A program made the translations under genes and the position numbers. Under the pieces are notes generated by a model, which had not been told where the DNA came from, made no database searches, and worked only from the letters and a program-made list of their open reading frames with translations. Positions 16,566 through 24,929 of a DNA stretch of 64,000 bases are shown one piece after another (the stretch's first letter is position 1; every line of letters begins with the position of its first letter). The stretch is from Gemmatimonadota bacterium (GTDB taxonomy: Bacteria; Gemmatimonadota; Gemmatimonadetes; Gemmatimonadales; Gemmatimonadaceae), in contig JAPLKS010000014.1 in assembly GCA_026387915.1 (NCBI GenBank), positions 202,054-266,053 of the forward strand, written 5' to 3'.

Positions 16566-17549
16566 GTGGCAACGTTTGACTACGACGTAGTAATCATTGG
16601 CGCCGGTCCCGCCGGACTGTGCGCCGGCATGTATGCGGGCCGCTCGATGCTCAAAGCCGCCGTGCTAGAGCAGGGGCTCCCGGGCGGTGAGCTGCTCAAT
16701 ACCGAAGTGATCGAAGATTACATCGGCTTCGAACACGTCCTTGGGAGCGAACTCGCCGAAAAATTTCATAGCCACGCGGTCAAATTCGGCGCCGATGTGC
16801 AGACGTTTGTGCGCGTCGAAAAATCCCGGAAGGTGGCCGATGGCACCTTCGAGACGCTCTGCGAGAGCGGCGATATCTACCGCTCGCCGACCGTGATCGT
16901 CACCGCGGGCGGTACGCCAGTCAAGCTGGATGTGCCGGGCGAGATCGAGTACGCGGGCAAGGGCGTGTCGTACTGCGCCATTTGCGACGGAGCCTTCTTC
17001 AAGGGGCACACGATCGTGGTGGTGGGCGGCGGCGACGCGGCCGTGGAAGAGGCGGACTTTCTCACGCGGTACGCGGCAAAGGTGTACCTCATTCATCGTC
17101 GGAGCGAGTTTCGCGCGTCGAAAATCGCGCAGCAGCGCGCCTTCGCAAACCCGAAAATCGAAGTCATTCGTGACACGGTCGTCGAGGAGATTCGCGGGGA
17201 AGGCGGACTCATGACGCACGTGGCGCTGCAGGATCGCGTCACGGGGGAGCGTCGCAACCTCGACGCGACCGGCATCTTTGTGTTCGTGGGTTTTCGTCCG
17301 AACACCGGCGTGATCGATGGCCACTTCGAACACGATGCGGCGGGCTACATCCTCACCGACACCTCTATGCAAACGTCGATCGCTGGGCTGTACGCCGCCG
17401 GTGATGTGCGTGTGCAGCTGACGCGGCAGGTCACCACCGCAGTTGGTGACGGCACAACGGCAGCGATCGCGGTGGAGAAGTATCTCACGGCGCGCAAAAA
17501 CGGACATCCGGCGCCCGTGGCCGTCCCGTCACTCGTGCGCCACGACTAA
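16566..17549 (+). CDS. trxB: Thioredoxin reductase
   Basis: FAD-dependent NADPH:thioredoxin reductase, 327 residues. FAD-binding IIGAGPAGLCAG at 10-21, redox-active CAIC at 137-140, NADPH-binding VVVGGGDAAVEEA, and the C-terminal FAD segment (GLYAAGDVR) are all present. Start is GTG 16566 with AGGAACG upstream. The 146-base gap before it holds no gene and no strong promoter that I can identify. The next gene overlaps its stop by one base. Confidence 0.95.
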   Translation: MATFDYDVVIIGAGPAGLCAGMYAGRSMLKAAVLEQGLPGGELLNTEVIEDYIGFEHVLGSELAEKFHSHAVKFGADVQTFVRVEKSRKVADGTFETLCESGDIYRSPTVIVTAGGTPVKLDVPGEIEYAGKGVSYCAICDGAFFKGHTIVVVGGGDAAVEEADFLTRYAAKVYLIHRRSEFRASKIAQQRAFANPKIEVIRDTVVEEIRGEGGLMTHVALQDRVTGERRNLDATGIFVFVGFRPNTGVIDGHFEHDAAGYILTDTSMQTSIAGLYAAGDVRVQLTRQVTTAVGDGTTAAIAVEKYLTARKNGHPAPVAVPSLVRHD

Positions 17550-18190
17550 TGCAGGTGCACTGCATGACGGTCGGCCCGTTTCAGGAAAACACATATCTCG
17601 TCGTCGACGAACCATCGCGCGACGCGGTACTCATCGATCCCGGTGACGAGGGCGGGCGATTGGTGGCCGAGGTCGAGCGGGCGAAGGTGCAGTTGCGCGC
17701 GATTTGGGTCACGCACGGGCACCTCGATCATATTGGCGGCATCGCCGCCGTGAAGCGGGCGTGGAATGTCCCAGTGCTGATGCACCCACTTGATCGGCCG
17801 CTGTACGACATCGGCCACCAACAGGCGGCCACCTACGGCCTCCCGTTTGAACAGCCGGAGGCACCCGACGGCGAACTCGCGGAGGGCGATGCGCTCCAGC
17901 TTGGGGCGCTGCGGTTCAACGTGTGGCATGTGCCCGGGCACGCACCGGGGCATGTCGCGTTTATCGGGGAAGGCGCCGTGTTCGGCGGCGATTGTCTTTT
18001 TGCCGGTTCCATCGGCCGTTCCGATTTACCGCTCTCAAACCCCGCGGCGCTCGCGGCGTCGCTCGAGCGGCTCTCCACATTGCCGGCGGCGACGGTGGTC
18101 TACTCCGGACATGGTCACGTGACGACGATCGGCGCGGAACTCGAGTCTAACCCGTTCCTGAACGGTATCGCGCGGATTCCTCGGCAGTGA
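17549..18190 (+). CDS. Metallo-beta-lactamase fold hydrolase (glyoxalase II-like)
   Basis: Cytoplasmic zinc hydrolase of 213 residues in the GloB/YcbL-like group. The metal motif THGHLDH (residues 55-61) is followed by VPGHAPGHVAF, GGDCLF and a final SGHGHVT, the expected ligand order. The usual C-terminal glyoxalase II glutathione-binding domain is absent, so it is the short form. It is translationally coupled to trxB (TAATG) and overlaps the next gene by GTGA. Substrate unknown. Confidence 0.87.
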   Translation: MQVHCMTVGPFQENTYLVVDEPSRDAVLIDPGDEGGRLVAEVERAKVQLRAIWVTHGHLDHIGGIAAVKRAWNVPVLMHPLDRPLYDIGHQQAATYGLPFEQPEAPDGELAEGDALQLGALRFNVWHVPGHAPGHVAFIGEGAVFGGDCLFAGSIGRSDLPLSNPAALAASLERLSTLPAATVVYSGHGHVTTIGAELESNPFLNGIARIPRQ

Positions 18191-18657
18191 CCACGAGCGC
18201 CAAGCGTCTGACCGCGGCCTTACTGCTGGCGGCCTGGATCGGTGCTGCGCTCATTACGGTGGCGGTGGTCGCACCAGGTGCTTTTGCGGTGTTGCCCTCG
18301 CGCACGATGGCGGGGCAGATGGTTGGCGCGGTGCTACCGGCCGTCTTTCTCTCTGGGATCGTGATTGGACTCGTCACCGTTGCGCTCATGGGCCTCGCCC
18401 GTGACCGTTACGTGCCCGCCATCACGGCCCTCTGCTCAGTGGCCGCGTGCAGCGTTGCACAGTTTTTGATCAACCCGAAGATTGCCCGACTTCGTGACGA
18501 AATCCACGGTCCCGTGGACGCCCTTTCCCCCGACGACGTGCGGCGTGTAGCCTTTGGGCTGCTTCACGGGTATAGCGTAGCGGGGCTCGGCGTCGCGATG
18601 CTGGCGTCCATGCTCTCGCTTGCTTTCATTCTGTATAGTCCGCGCCAGACGTCCTGA
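18187..18657 (+). CDS. DUF4149 membrane protein
   Basis: A 156-residue inner-membrane protein with four predicted helices and the segment NPKIARLRDEI followed by FGLLHGYSV, which I recognise as the DUF4149 (TMEM205-like) pattern. Function of the family is not known. The GTG start overlaps the preceding stop. Confidence 0.75.
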   Translation: MTTSAKRLTAALLLAAWIGAALITVAVVAPGAFAVLPSRTMAGQMVGAVLPAVFLSGIVIGLVTVALMGLARDRYVPAITALCSVAACSVAQFLINPKIARLRDEIHGPVDALSPDDVRRVAFGLLHGYSVAGLGVAMLASMLSLAFILYSPRQTS

Positions 18658-18686
18658 CCGGCGCGCCCACCCGAACGGTGCTATCG

Positions 18687-19472
18687 ATGCTTCGACTCAA
18701 CCGGATTCTGCTCGCCCTTGTCCCGCTCGCCACGCTCACGGCGTGTCTCAGCACTTCGCCGACGGAGGGCTCCTCGATCGCCCTCATCACGATGAACGCG
18801 CGCGTGAAGGGCGCCGGTTATACCACGGCGCCGGTGGCAAATTTTTACAAGGCGAGCTCCATCACCTTCGCGTCGTCAGGCGCCGCTACGGACACCTGTC
18901 AGGCGGGAGCGTACTCGTCCGCAGTGACCCCAACGACTGCGGCTGTGATTTCAGGCGGCGCGAACATCGCCGTCAAGCTCTCTGGAAAGAGCGATACGCT
19001 CCGCAAGGTCTCCACCACTGACTTGTCGTATAAGCTGGCGTCCGCAGCGGGCATAACGTACACGCCGGGCGACAGTGTGACCTTCACGAACTCCGGCGAC
19101 GTGACCGGATTTTTCTCGACCACGTTCTCCGGAAAGACCGCCGAGGCCTTCACCGCGAGCGCCATCACGGCGCCGGCGGCGGGGCAGCCATTGGCCCTCA
19201 CTTGGTCCGCCGCCACCGACGGTAACTCCGCAATGATCGTGTCGTTGCGGTATAACGACGGCACGGGCAGCGGAGTCAACGCGCAGATCTTTTGCGATTT
19301 CCGCGACGACGGCGCCGGAACGGTTCCCGCCGCGCTTGCGGCTAAGTGGGCTGCCAGCACCGAGCGCTCCACGGTGATGCAGCGTCTGCGCACGGCGGTC
19401 ATTGTCACGACCTCCACGCAATACATCAACCTCATTTCGACGTTCGAGCTGCCGACCCCGACCTCGCCCTGA
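18687..19472 (+). CDS. Secreted lipoprotein of unknown function
   Basis: A 261-residue predicted lipoprotein; the signal peptide ends with the lipobox TLTAC. The mature part is rich in Ser, Thr, Ala and Gly with repeated beta-type stretches and two cysteines (DTCQAGAYSS and QIFCDFRDDG). ATG 18687 gives a standard signal peptide; a GTG at 18678 would add three residues. Stop overlaps the aspartase start (TGATG). Not recognised. Confidence 0.68.
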   Translation: MLRLNRILLALVPLATLTACLSTSPTEGSSIALITMNARVKGAGYTTAPVANFYKASSITFASSGAATDTCQAGAYSSAVTPTTAAVISGGANIAVKLSGKSDTLRKVSTTDLSYKLASAAGITYTPGDSVTFTNSGDVTGFFSTTFSGKTAEAFTASAITAPAAGQPLALTWSAATDGNSAMIVSLRYNDGTGSGVNAQIFCDFRDDGAGTVPAALAAKWAASTERSTVMQRLRTAVIVTTSTQYINLISTFELPTPTSP

Positions 19473-20899
19473 TGCCGCGCACGCCGGAACCTTCGGTGCG
19501 CATGGAGCGCGACCCGCTTGGCACCCGCGAGGTGCCGGCTGGCGCGCTCTACGGCATTCAGACGCTACGCGCGCTCGAGAATTTTCCGATCAGCGGACTC
19601 AAGCCGCTCCCGGCCTTCGTGGATGCCGTCGTGCAAATCAAGCGGGCGGCTGCATTGGCCAACGGCGAGAGCGGTCGGCTCCCGCGTGATCTCGCCGACG
19701 CTATTATCGCGGCTGCCGACGAGGTGCTGGCCGGCGCGCATCGCGACCAGTTCGTGGTGGACGTGTATCAAGCGGGAGCGGGCACGTCGCACAACATGAA
19801 TGTCAACGAGGTGCTCGCCAACCTCGCCAACGAACGGCTCGGCCACGCGCGCGGCACCTACGCCCCCGTGCATCCGAATGATCACGTCAACATGGCGCAG
19901 TCCACCAATGACGTGATTCCCACGGCCATCCGGCTCGGCGTGCTCACCGAACTCACGCCATTCGCTCAGGCGGCCAAGGCCCTCGCCACCGCGCTCACCG
20001 ACCAAGGCGGTGCGTTCGACCACATCATCAAGGCCGGGCGCACCCATTTGCAGGACGCGATGCCCATTCGGCTCGGGCAAGAGTTCGCCGCGTGGGGGCA
20101 CACCATGACGCGTGCGCTCCAGCGCGTCCTACAATCGGCGGATTTTCTGCGCGACCTCGGCATCGGCGGCACGGCCGTCGGAACTGGCGTCAACGCGGAG
20201 CGCTCGTACCCGTCACGCGTCATCGCACACCTCAAACAGTCGTGTGGCTTCGCGTTGCGCGAGGGCACCGACCGCGTGCAGCTGATGCAGTCCATGGGGG
20301 ACGTCGCGGCGTTCAGTGGAGCACTGCGGGCCTTTGCGTTGGATCTCTCAAAGATCGCCTCTGATCTTCGTCTGCTCGCGAGTGGGCCGCGCACCGGCCT
20401 TGCCGAAATCGTGCTCCCCGCGGTGCAGCCTGGTTCGAGCATCATGCCGGGCAAGGTGAATCCGTCCGTGCCGGAGATGGTCAACCAGGTCTGCTTTCAG
20501 GTCATGGGAAACGACGCCGCGGTGGCTATTGCCGCCGAGCACGGTCAGCTCGAACTGAACGTGATGATGCCCGTCATTGCCCATAACGTCCTCTTTTCGA
20601 TGGAGATTCTCCGGCGTGCCGTCGAGACACTCAACGTCCGCTGCGTGCAGGGAATCGCGGCCGATGAGGCGATGTGCGCCTACTGGGTCGAACGGTCGGC
20701 GGCCCTCGCCACGGCGCTGGCGCCGAGCATCGGTTACGCCCGGGCGGCGGAGCTGTCCAAGGCCTCGGTGGCCAGCGGGGAGTTGATTCGTGACCTCGCG
20801 GCTCGGGAACAGGTACTCCCGCCGAACGAGTTGCGGGAGATGCTCGACCTCCGGCGCCTCACGGAGCTGGGCGTCCCAGGCCAGCCAGACAAACCGTAG
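19472..20899 (+). CDS. aspA: Aspartate ammonia-lyase
   Basis: Fumarase/aspartase superfamily lyase, 475 residues, releasing ammonia and fumarate from L-aspartate. The segment VYQAGAGTSHNMNVNEVLAN (98-117) matches aspartases rather than class II fumarases, PNDHVNMAQSTND (135-147) is conserved, and the superfamily signature GSSIMPGKVNP is at 321-331 with the catalytic Ser322. ATG 19472 overlaps the upstream stop; a second ATG at 19502 (MERDPLG) would suit the family's usual N-terminus. FumC is less likely from the first motif. Confidence 0.88.
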   Translation: MPRTPEPSVRMERDPLGTREVPAGALYGIQTLRALENFPISGLKPLPAFVDAVVQIKRAAALANGESGRLPRDLADAIIAAADEVLAGAHRDQFVVDVYQAGAGTSHNMNVNEVLANLANERLGHARGTYAPVHPNDHVNMAQSTNDVIPTAIRLGVLTELTPFAQAAKALATALTDQGGAFDHIIKAGRTHLQDAMPIRLGQEFAAWGHTMTRALQRVLQSADFLRDLGIGGTAVGTGVNAERSYPSRVIAHLKQSCGFALREGTDRVQLMQSMGDVAAFSGALRAFALDLSKIASDLRLLASGPRTGLAEIVLPAVQPGSSIMPGKVNPSVPEMVNQVCFQVMGNDAAVAIAAEHGQLELNVMMPVIAHNVLFSMEILRRAVETLNVRCVQGIAADEAMCAYWVERSAALATALAPSIGYARAAELSKASVASGELIRDLAAREQVLPPNELREMLDLRRLTELGVPGQPDKP

Positions 20900-20917
20900 G
20901 GCAAACGCCCTCCGTCC

Positions 20918-20946
20918 TTGTTCGAATGGGCGGAGTTTCGTATTGT
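20918..20946 (+). promoter_or_regulatory. Promoter of the Rrf2 gene, probably leaderless
   Basis: TTGTTC (20918-20923), a 17-base spacer, and TATTGT (20941-20946). The ATG at 20952 follows the -10 after only five bases, so transcription would begin at or next to the start codon. No Shine-Dalgarno can fit. Confidence 0.6.
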
Positions 20947-20951
20947 GTGGC

Positions 20952-21407
20952 ATGCGCATTACCACGTGGGCTGAGTACGGTGTCATCTGCGCGATCCACC
21001 TCGCGCGACGGGCGAACGACGGGCCGGTCACCGGACGAGAGATCGCGACAACGGAGCATCTCCCCGCGGATTACGTGGAGCAGATCCTCCTCCGCCTGCG
21101 TCGCGCCGACATCGTGCACAGCACGCGTGGCGCCAAGGGCGGGTACGCACTCGCGCGGCCCGCGACCGAAATCACGGTCAAAGACATCCTTGCCGGTGCG
21201 GAACTTGGCACCTTCGACATTCAGTGTGACCGCCACCCTGTGAGCGAAGAACGCTGTTCGGCCTCCGGTGACTGCAGTGTGCGTCCCGTGTGGCAAATGC
21301 TGCAGCGCCGCATTGAGGACGTCCTGGAGAGCGTGCGGCTGAGCGATCTGCTCCAACCAGAAGCGGTTGTGCGCGCACAGGTCGGCCTTCCTGTGCTCAG
21401 CGACTGA
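20952..21407 (+). CDS. Rrf2-family transcriptional regulator with three cysteines
   Basis: Winged-helix DNA-binding repressor or activator of 151 residues. The N-terminal MRITTWAEYGVICAIHLA and the EIATTEHLPADYVEQILLRLR helices are typical of Rrf2 proteins, and STRGAKGGYALARP is the wing. Cys92, Cys102 and Cys108 (C-x9-C-x5-C) lie where IscR/NsrR bind an Fe-S cluster. It could therefore sense Fe-S status, NO or redox state. It is not next to isc/suf genes; the erpA-like gene is 15 kb away. Confidence 0.9.
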   Translation: MRITTWAEYGVICAIHLARRANDGPVTGREIATTEHLPADYVEQILLRLRRADIVHSTRGAKGGYALARPATEITVKDILAGAELGTFDIQCDRHPVSEERCSASGDCSVRPVWQMLQRRIEDVLESVRLSDLLQPEAVVRAQVGLPVLSD

Positions 21408-21421
21408 GTGCGCGCGGTACC

Positions 21422-21988
21422 ATGCTGATCCCCCTAACGCGCGCGTGGCGCGTGGACCGTGATCGTCGTCGCCGCGCGACGGGCTATCTCATTGCGCTAC
21501 GGCGCGAGCCCGAGGCCGCTGATGTCCGGTGGCTCACCGACGCGGCGGCAGCTGGAGACGCAGACCACGCGCAGTGGGAACTGCGGTACGCGCGCCTGGC
21601 GCTCGGCGTGCTCACGGCCCAACGCGATGCGCTGGACGATCAGACTGGCTCCGACGTGGTCGCGGCGCTCGACGGGTCATGGAACGACGATGCCCGGATC
21701 GCTGAGGGGATGCATGCGCTCGTGGCGAGTCAGTTCAACGATCGGCTTGGCGCGTACCGCGAGGCGCTCGCGGCGCGCGGTGGTGCGGTGGGCGCGAGCG
21801 AACGTCTCGGGCGCGTGCTGTTGGCCTTTGCCTCGGATGGCGCACGCAGCGCCGGCGCACCGCTCCCGAGGGCCATCGCGCTCTTATCGCAGTATCTCGG
21901 CGATGCGAGTGAAGCGCTGCGCGCCAATTATGGCGCGGCAAAACTACCCGAGCACCTGCCGCCGTCGGAGATGGCCGCTAAGGCTTGA
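21422..21988 (+). CDS. Helical protein of unknown function
   Basis: A 188-residue Ala- and Arg-rich protein predicted to be almost entirely alpha-helical, without signal peptide or membrane segment. Follows the Rrf2 gene by 14 bases, so may be its partner in one transcript. Its last 11 bases overlap the end of the convergent gene at 21978. Not recognised. Confidence 0.55.
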   Translation: MLIPLTRAWRVDRDRRRRATGYLIALRREPEAADVRWLTDAAAAGDADHAQWELRYARLALGVLTAQRDALDDQTGSDVVAALDGSWNDDARIAEGMHALVASQFNDRLGAYREALAARGGAVGASERLGRVLLAFASDGARSAGAPLPRAIALLSQYLGDASEALRANYGAAKLPEHLPPSEMAAKA

Positions 21989-22826
21989 CCCGTATTGGGC
22001 GCAGCACGTCAGGGTCTGGGGGGCGGGGCGTGCGGGTTCCGTCCGTCGTGCGACCGAGCGATGCCGCGGTCGCTTCGCGAGGATCCATCTTCCGGCACTC
22101 CATTTTGAACCCGCCCGCGCCGCGGGTGAGGTAGGTCATCGAGATCGCCGTACACACGGTGCCTCCGGAAAGCGATCGCACTTTCAGAAACCAGTGGCTG
22201 TCGTCCGCCGTGGAGGTGAGCACCTCGTACTGGGGGTCGAGCAGCATCGCGATCCCTTCATCGCGGATAAAGTGCGCGGGGTCGATGTAGTTCCCCGTCT
22301 GCCGCAGCACTTTTTCTTCGGCGTCAAACAGATCCTTGTAGCCCTGCGTCATCCGCTCGGTGGTCTTGCTCGCGGCCAACCGCTTTGGCACCGTGCGCAC
22401 GAGGATCGGCGTGGTGATCGCTACGGCGGCGATTACCACCACCACCCAAATGATCACCTGTAAATCACCCAGCCATTTGACGTCGAGTGGCGCCGTGAGC
22501 GTGGCCCACCAGCGAGCGAGCGGATGCAGCAGACGGCGCCGCGGGCGCGCACGGAGGCGTGGCGCGTCGGCGACAAGAATCGGACGATACGGCACCGGCG
22601 CCGCGCTCGCCGGTGCCTCGACCGGGATGGCCTTGATCGGGAAGCGCGGCGTCGGCGCGGCGTACTTGGTCTTCGTCTGGCCCGGGGCCACGGGCACCGT
22701 GTAGTGCGTGGCCGGCTTTGGCATCGCACCCACCATGACTTGGCTCCACGACGGCGCCTGCTCGGCGTCCTGCGCGGCTTTTTTCATGTCAACGGTGAGG
22801 TACAACGAGCGCGACGGCTTCTTCAT
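21978..22826 (-). CDS. Single-pass membrane protein of unknown function
   Basis: Start ATG 22826 (MKKPSRSLYLTVDM) gives 282 residues. A Pro/Ala-rich, basic N-terminal half of about 125 residues precedes one strong membrane helix (LQVIIWVVVVIAAVAITTPILV); the C-terminal part outside the membrane has a pilin-like or sensor-like look (HWFLKVRSLSGGTVCTAISM) and two cysteines. Longer upstream readings run into the tRNA gene and are rejected. It converges on and overlaps the helical protein gene by 11 bases. Function unknown. Confidence 0.6.
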   Translation of the reverse strand: MKKPSRSLYLTVDMKKAAQDAEQAPSWSQVMVGAMPKPATHYTVPVAPGQTKTKYAAPTPRFPIKAIPVEAPASAAPVPYRPILVADAPRLRARPRRRLLHPLARWWATLTAPLDVKWLGDLQVIIWVVVVIAAVAITTPILVRTVPKRLAASKTTERMTQGYKDLFDAEEKVLRQTGNYIDPAHFIRDEGIAMLLDPQYEVLTSTADDSHWFLKVRSLSGGTVCTAISMTYLTRGAGGFKMECRKMDPREATAASLGRTTDGTRTPRPPDPDVLRPIRVKP

Positions 22827-22911
22827 CTTGAGGTCAGCGGGGAGCCTATGGCGGTGCCGGAATACACCATCCGAACAGAGTATCGGCGCCATAGGCCACC
22901 CGCTTGAGACA

Positions 22912-22954
22912 AAACACACACGCCACCGAGCGAGGCCCGGTGGCGTGTGTGTTT
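22912..22954 (-). terminator. Terminator of tRNA-Leu
   Basis: A perfect 17-bp stem (22912-22928 with 22938-22954, arm AAACACACACGCCACCG) with a 9-base loop, placed just after the tRNA gene on the minus strand. On that strand the stem ends in GTGTGTTTTGTC, so the final T-rich bases serve as the tail. Confidence 0.85.
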
Positions 22955-22969
22955 GAAGCAATCTTCCAG

Positions 22970-23053
22970 TGCCGAAGGGGGGACTCGAACCCCCACGGGC
23001 TTGCACCCACTGGCTCCTGAAGCCAGCGCGTCTACCAGTTCCACCACTTCGGC
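22970..23053 (-). tRNA. tRNA-Leu (anticodon CAG)
   Basis: 84-nt class II tRNA on the minus strand. The acceptor stem pairs GCCGAAG with CTTCGGC, and A follows as discriminator. The anticodon stem-loop reads GCTGGC-TTCAGGA-GCCAGT with anticodon CAG, a variable arm follows, and the T-arm is GGGGG-TTCGAGT-CCCCC. The 3' CCA is not encoded. It has its own promoter and terminator. Confidence 0.96.
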
Positions 23054-23063
23054 ATGGACACGC

Positions 23064-23092
23064 AACATAACGACTTGGCGCGCGATACCCAA
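23064..23092 (-). promoter_or_regulatory. Promoter of tRNA-Leu
   Basis: On the minus strand TTGGGT (23092 to 23087), a 17-base spacer and TATGTT (23069 to 23064). The tRNA 5' end follows ten bases after the -10, so the primary transcript would carry only a few extra bases. Confidence 0.6.
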
Positions 23093-23154
23093 GGGTGCGG
23101 CCGGTCGTCTGTTGTCGTGAGGCAAAGTCTCAGCGTAGCTTGCAGTTGAACCCT

Positions 23155-23658
23155 GTGCCCGACATTGTGTCCAAACCAGCCGCTCCCCAATCCAAGGACG
23201 ATCCCAAGGCCGTAGAGCCGATCGCGCGCAACAAGCGCGCTCGGTTCGAATACGAGATCTTGGATACCTGGGAAGCGGGCATCGTTCTGACCGGCACCGA
23301 GGTGAAATCGCTGCGGGCTGGCAAGGCCAACATTACCGACGCGTACGGCATCGTGAAGGACGGCGAGCTCTGGCTGCTCAATGCCAACATCGCCCAGTAC
23401 GAAATGGGGAATCGTTTCAATCACGAAGCGACCCGCACCCGGAAGTTGCTTCTCCACTCCCGAGAAATCAGTCGGCTCATTGGAGCGGTGGAGCGTCAGG
23501 GGCTCACCCTCGTCGCGCTCGACCTCTACTTCAAGGGCGGACGTGCCAAAGTCAAAATTGCCCTCGCCCGAGGCAAGAAGCTTCACGATAAACGCGCCGA
23601 CCTCCGCGAAAAGGACGACAAGCGCGACATGGCGCGCGCGATGAAGGTGCGCGGATGA
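23155..23658 (+). CDS. smpB: SsrA-binding protein
   Basis: Binds tmRNA and brings it to stalled ribosomes for trans-translation. From the GTG at 23155 the protein is 167 residues, with about 17 extra N-terminal residues ahead of the usual start ([20 protein letters not shown]). Hallmarks are [14 protein letters not shown], the [14 protein letters not shown] region and the C-terminal basic tail ([14 protein letters not shown]). No tmRNA gene is visible nearby. Its stop overlaps the amidase start (ATGA). Confidence 0.95.
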   Translation: MPDIVSKPAAPQSKDDPKAVEPIARNKRARFEYEILDTWEAGIVLTGTEVKSLRAGKANITDAYGIVKDGELWLLNANIAQYEMGNRFNHEATRTRKLLLHSREISRLIGAVERQGLTLVALDLYFKGGRAKVKIALARGKKLHDKRADLREKDDKRDMARAMKVRG

Positions 23659-24929
23659 CCGTCGGCCTCGGATTCCTCCTCTCGCTCGGCGTGCTCGCAC
23701 AGTCCGATTCCATTGCCGTGCGTTCAGCCACGCGCGATACGGCCGTCGCGGCAGTCGCGACGGCATCGGGTCCGGCGCTCCGCGCGGCGCTCGCACTTCC
23801 GGTTGTTGGTGTGCGCGTCACGGCTGACGGGCAAGGGCGCTGGAAACTCTCGCACGGAACCAGTGTCGTGACCCTGGTGGACGGGGTTCCGTTCGCGTCC
23901 GATGGGACATCCAACTTTCCGCTGGCTGCGCCTCCGGTGATGCGCAACGGAGAACTGTTGCTCCCGCTCTCGACACTCACTGCGCTCGTGCCTAAGCTTG
24001 GTGCCGACGTGCATTGGAGCGCCGAGCGTCGTGAGCTTCGCTCGGGCGCCGTGCGCGACGTGCGCGACGTGCGCGACGTGCGCGCCGTTGCGGCCGCCGC
24101 GCCGCCACTCGCACCAGCGACGCTCCCCGCGCCTGAAAAAGTTGTTCCGCCGGTCACCAATGCCGTCACCCCGCGAAAGACGCCGCGTGCTGCTGCGCAG
24201 CACCGGGTGGTGGTGGACGCCGGCCACGGCGGCCCGGACAACGGCATGAAGGGTCCACTCGGCGGACGCATCACCTTGTACGAAAAAGACATCACGCTCG
24301 CGGTCTCAAAAAAACTGGCGGGGGAACTCGAGGCACGTGGCATCGAGGTCATCATGACCCGCTCAACCGATACGCTGATCGCGCTGTCCGATCGCGGACG
24401 CATCGCGAATCAACGGCATGGTGACCTGTTTATCTCCGTGCACGTGAACGCCGCGAATCCCGGTTGGAAGGACCCCTCGGGAGCACGAGGTTTTGAGACG
24501 TACTTCCTCTCGGATGCAAAAACCGAGGATGAACGCCGCGTGGCGCAAATCGAAAATTCATCGGAACGCTTTGATTCCGACGGCGAGACGGGGAAGGCGG
24601 ATCCGCTCGGATTCCTCATTGCCGACATGAAGCAGAATGAATACTTGCGCGAGTCCAGCGATCTCGCCTCGCTCATTCAGGCCCGCTTGCGGAAGTCGCA
24701 CCCCGGGCCGAGTCGTGGCGTCAAGCAGGCGGGGTTCCGCGTGTTGGTCACCTCGTTTATGCCGTCGGTGCTCGTGGAAATCGGATTTGGTTCCAACCCC
24801 ACGGAGGCGGCCTTTATCTCGAGCGCCGAGGGGCAACGCGAACTCGCGGCCGCCGTTGCTGATGCGGCGGTGGAGTATCTCGCGCATTACGAGCGTCGCG
24901 CCGGTGCCTCGCCCGGAGGACGTAAGTGA
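23655..24929 (+). CDS. N-acetylmuramoyl-L-alanine amidase (Amidase_3)
   Basis: Exported zinc amidase of 424 residues that cleaves the MurNAc-L-Ala bond of peptidoglycan. A short signal peptide (ends VLAQ) precedes a copper-amine-oxidase-like or stalk-type domain (about 60-130), then a low-complexity linker with VRD triplet repeats, then the catalytic domain from about residue 185: [35 protein letters not shown] and the catalytic LVEIGFGSN. Coupled to smpB upstream and pyrD downstream by overlapping starts. Likely a cell-separation or wall-turnover enzyme. Confidence 0.9.
   Translation: MTVGLGFLLSLGVLAQSDSIAVRSATRDTAVAAVATASGPALRAALALPVVGVRVTADGQGRWKLSHGTSVVTLVDGVPFASDGTSNFPLAAPPVMRNGELLLPLSTLTALVPKLGADVHWSAERRELRSGAVRDVRDVRDVRAVAAAAPPLAPATLPAPEKVVPPVTNAVTPRKTPRAAAQHRVVVDAGHGGPDNGMKGPLGGRITLYEKDITLAVSKKLAGELEARGIEVIMTRSTDTLIALSDRGRIANQRHGDLFISVHVNAANPGWKDPSGARGFETYFLSDAKTEDERRVAQIENSSERFDSDGETGKADPLGFLIADMKQNEYLRESSDLASLIQARLRKSHPGPSRGVKQAGFRVLVTSFMPSVLVEIGFGSNPTEAAFISSAEGQRELAAAVADAAVEYLAHYERRAGASPGGRK
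24051..24077 (+). repeat. 9-bp tandem repeat encoding VRD triplets
   Basis: Three perfect copies of GTGCGCGAC plus a partial fourth, inside the amidase linker. The unit is in frame, so copy-number change would only lengthen or shorten the linker. Confidence 0.8.

Noticed and set aside
20898..20911. AGGGC-AAAC-GCCCT as terminator of aspA
   Set aside because: Only a 5-bp stem without a T-run, directly before the next promoter; too weak to call.
22827..23006. A longer start for the minus-strand membrane protein
   Set aside because: It would read through the tRNA terminator and into the tRNA-Leu gene.
23054..23154. tmRNA (ssrA) next to smpB
   Set aside because: Gap is about 100 bases and shows no Ala-tRNA-like acceptor domain or tag frame.
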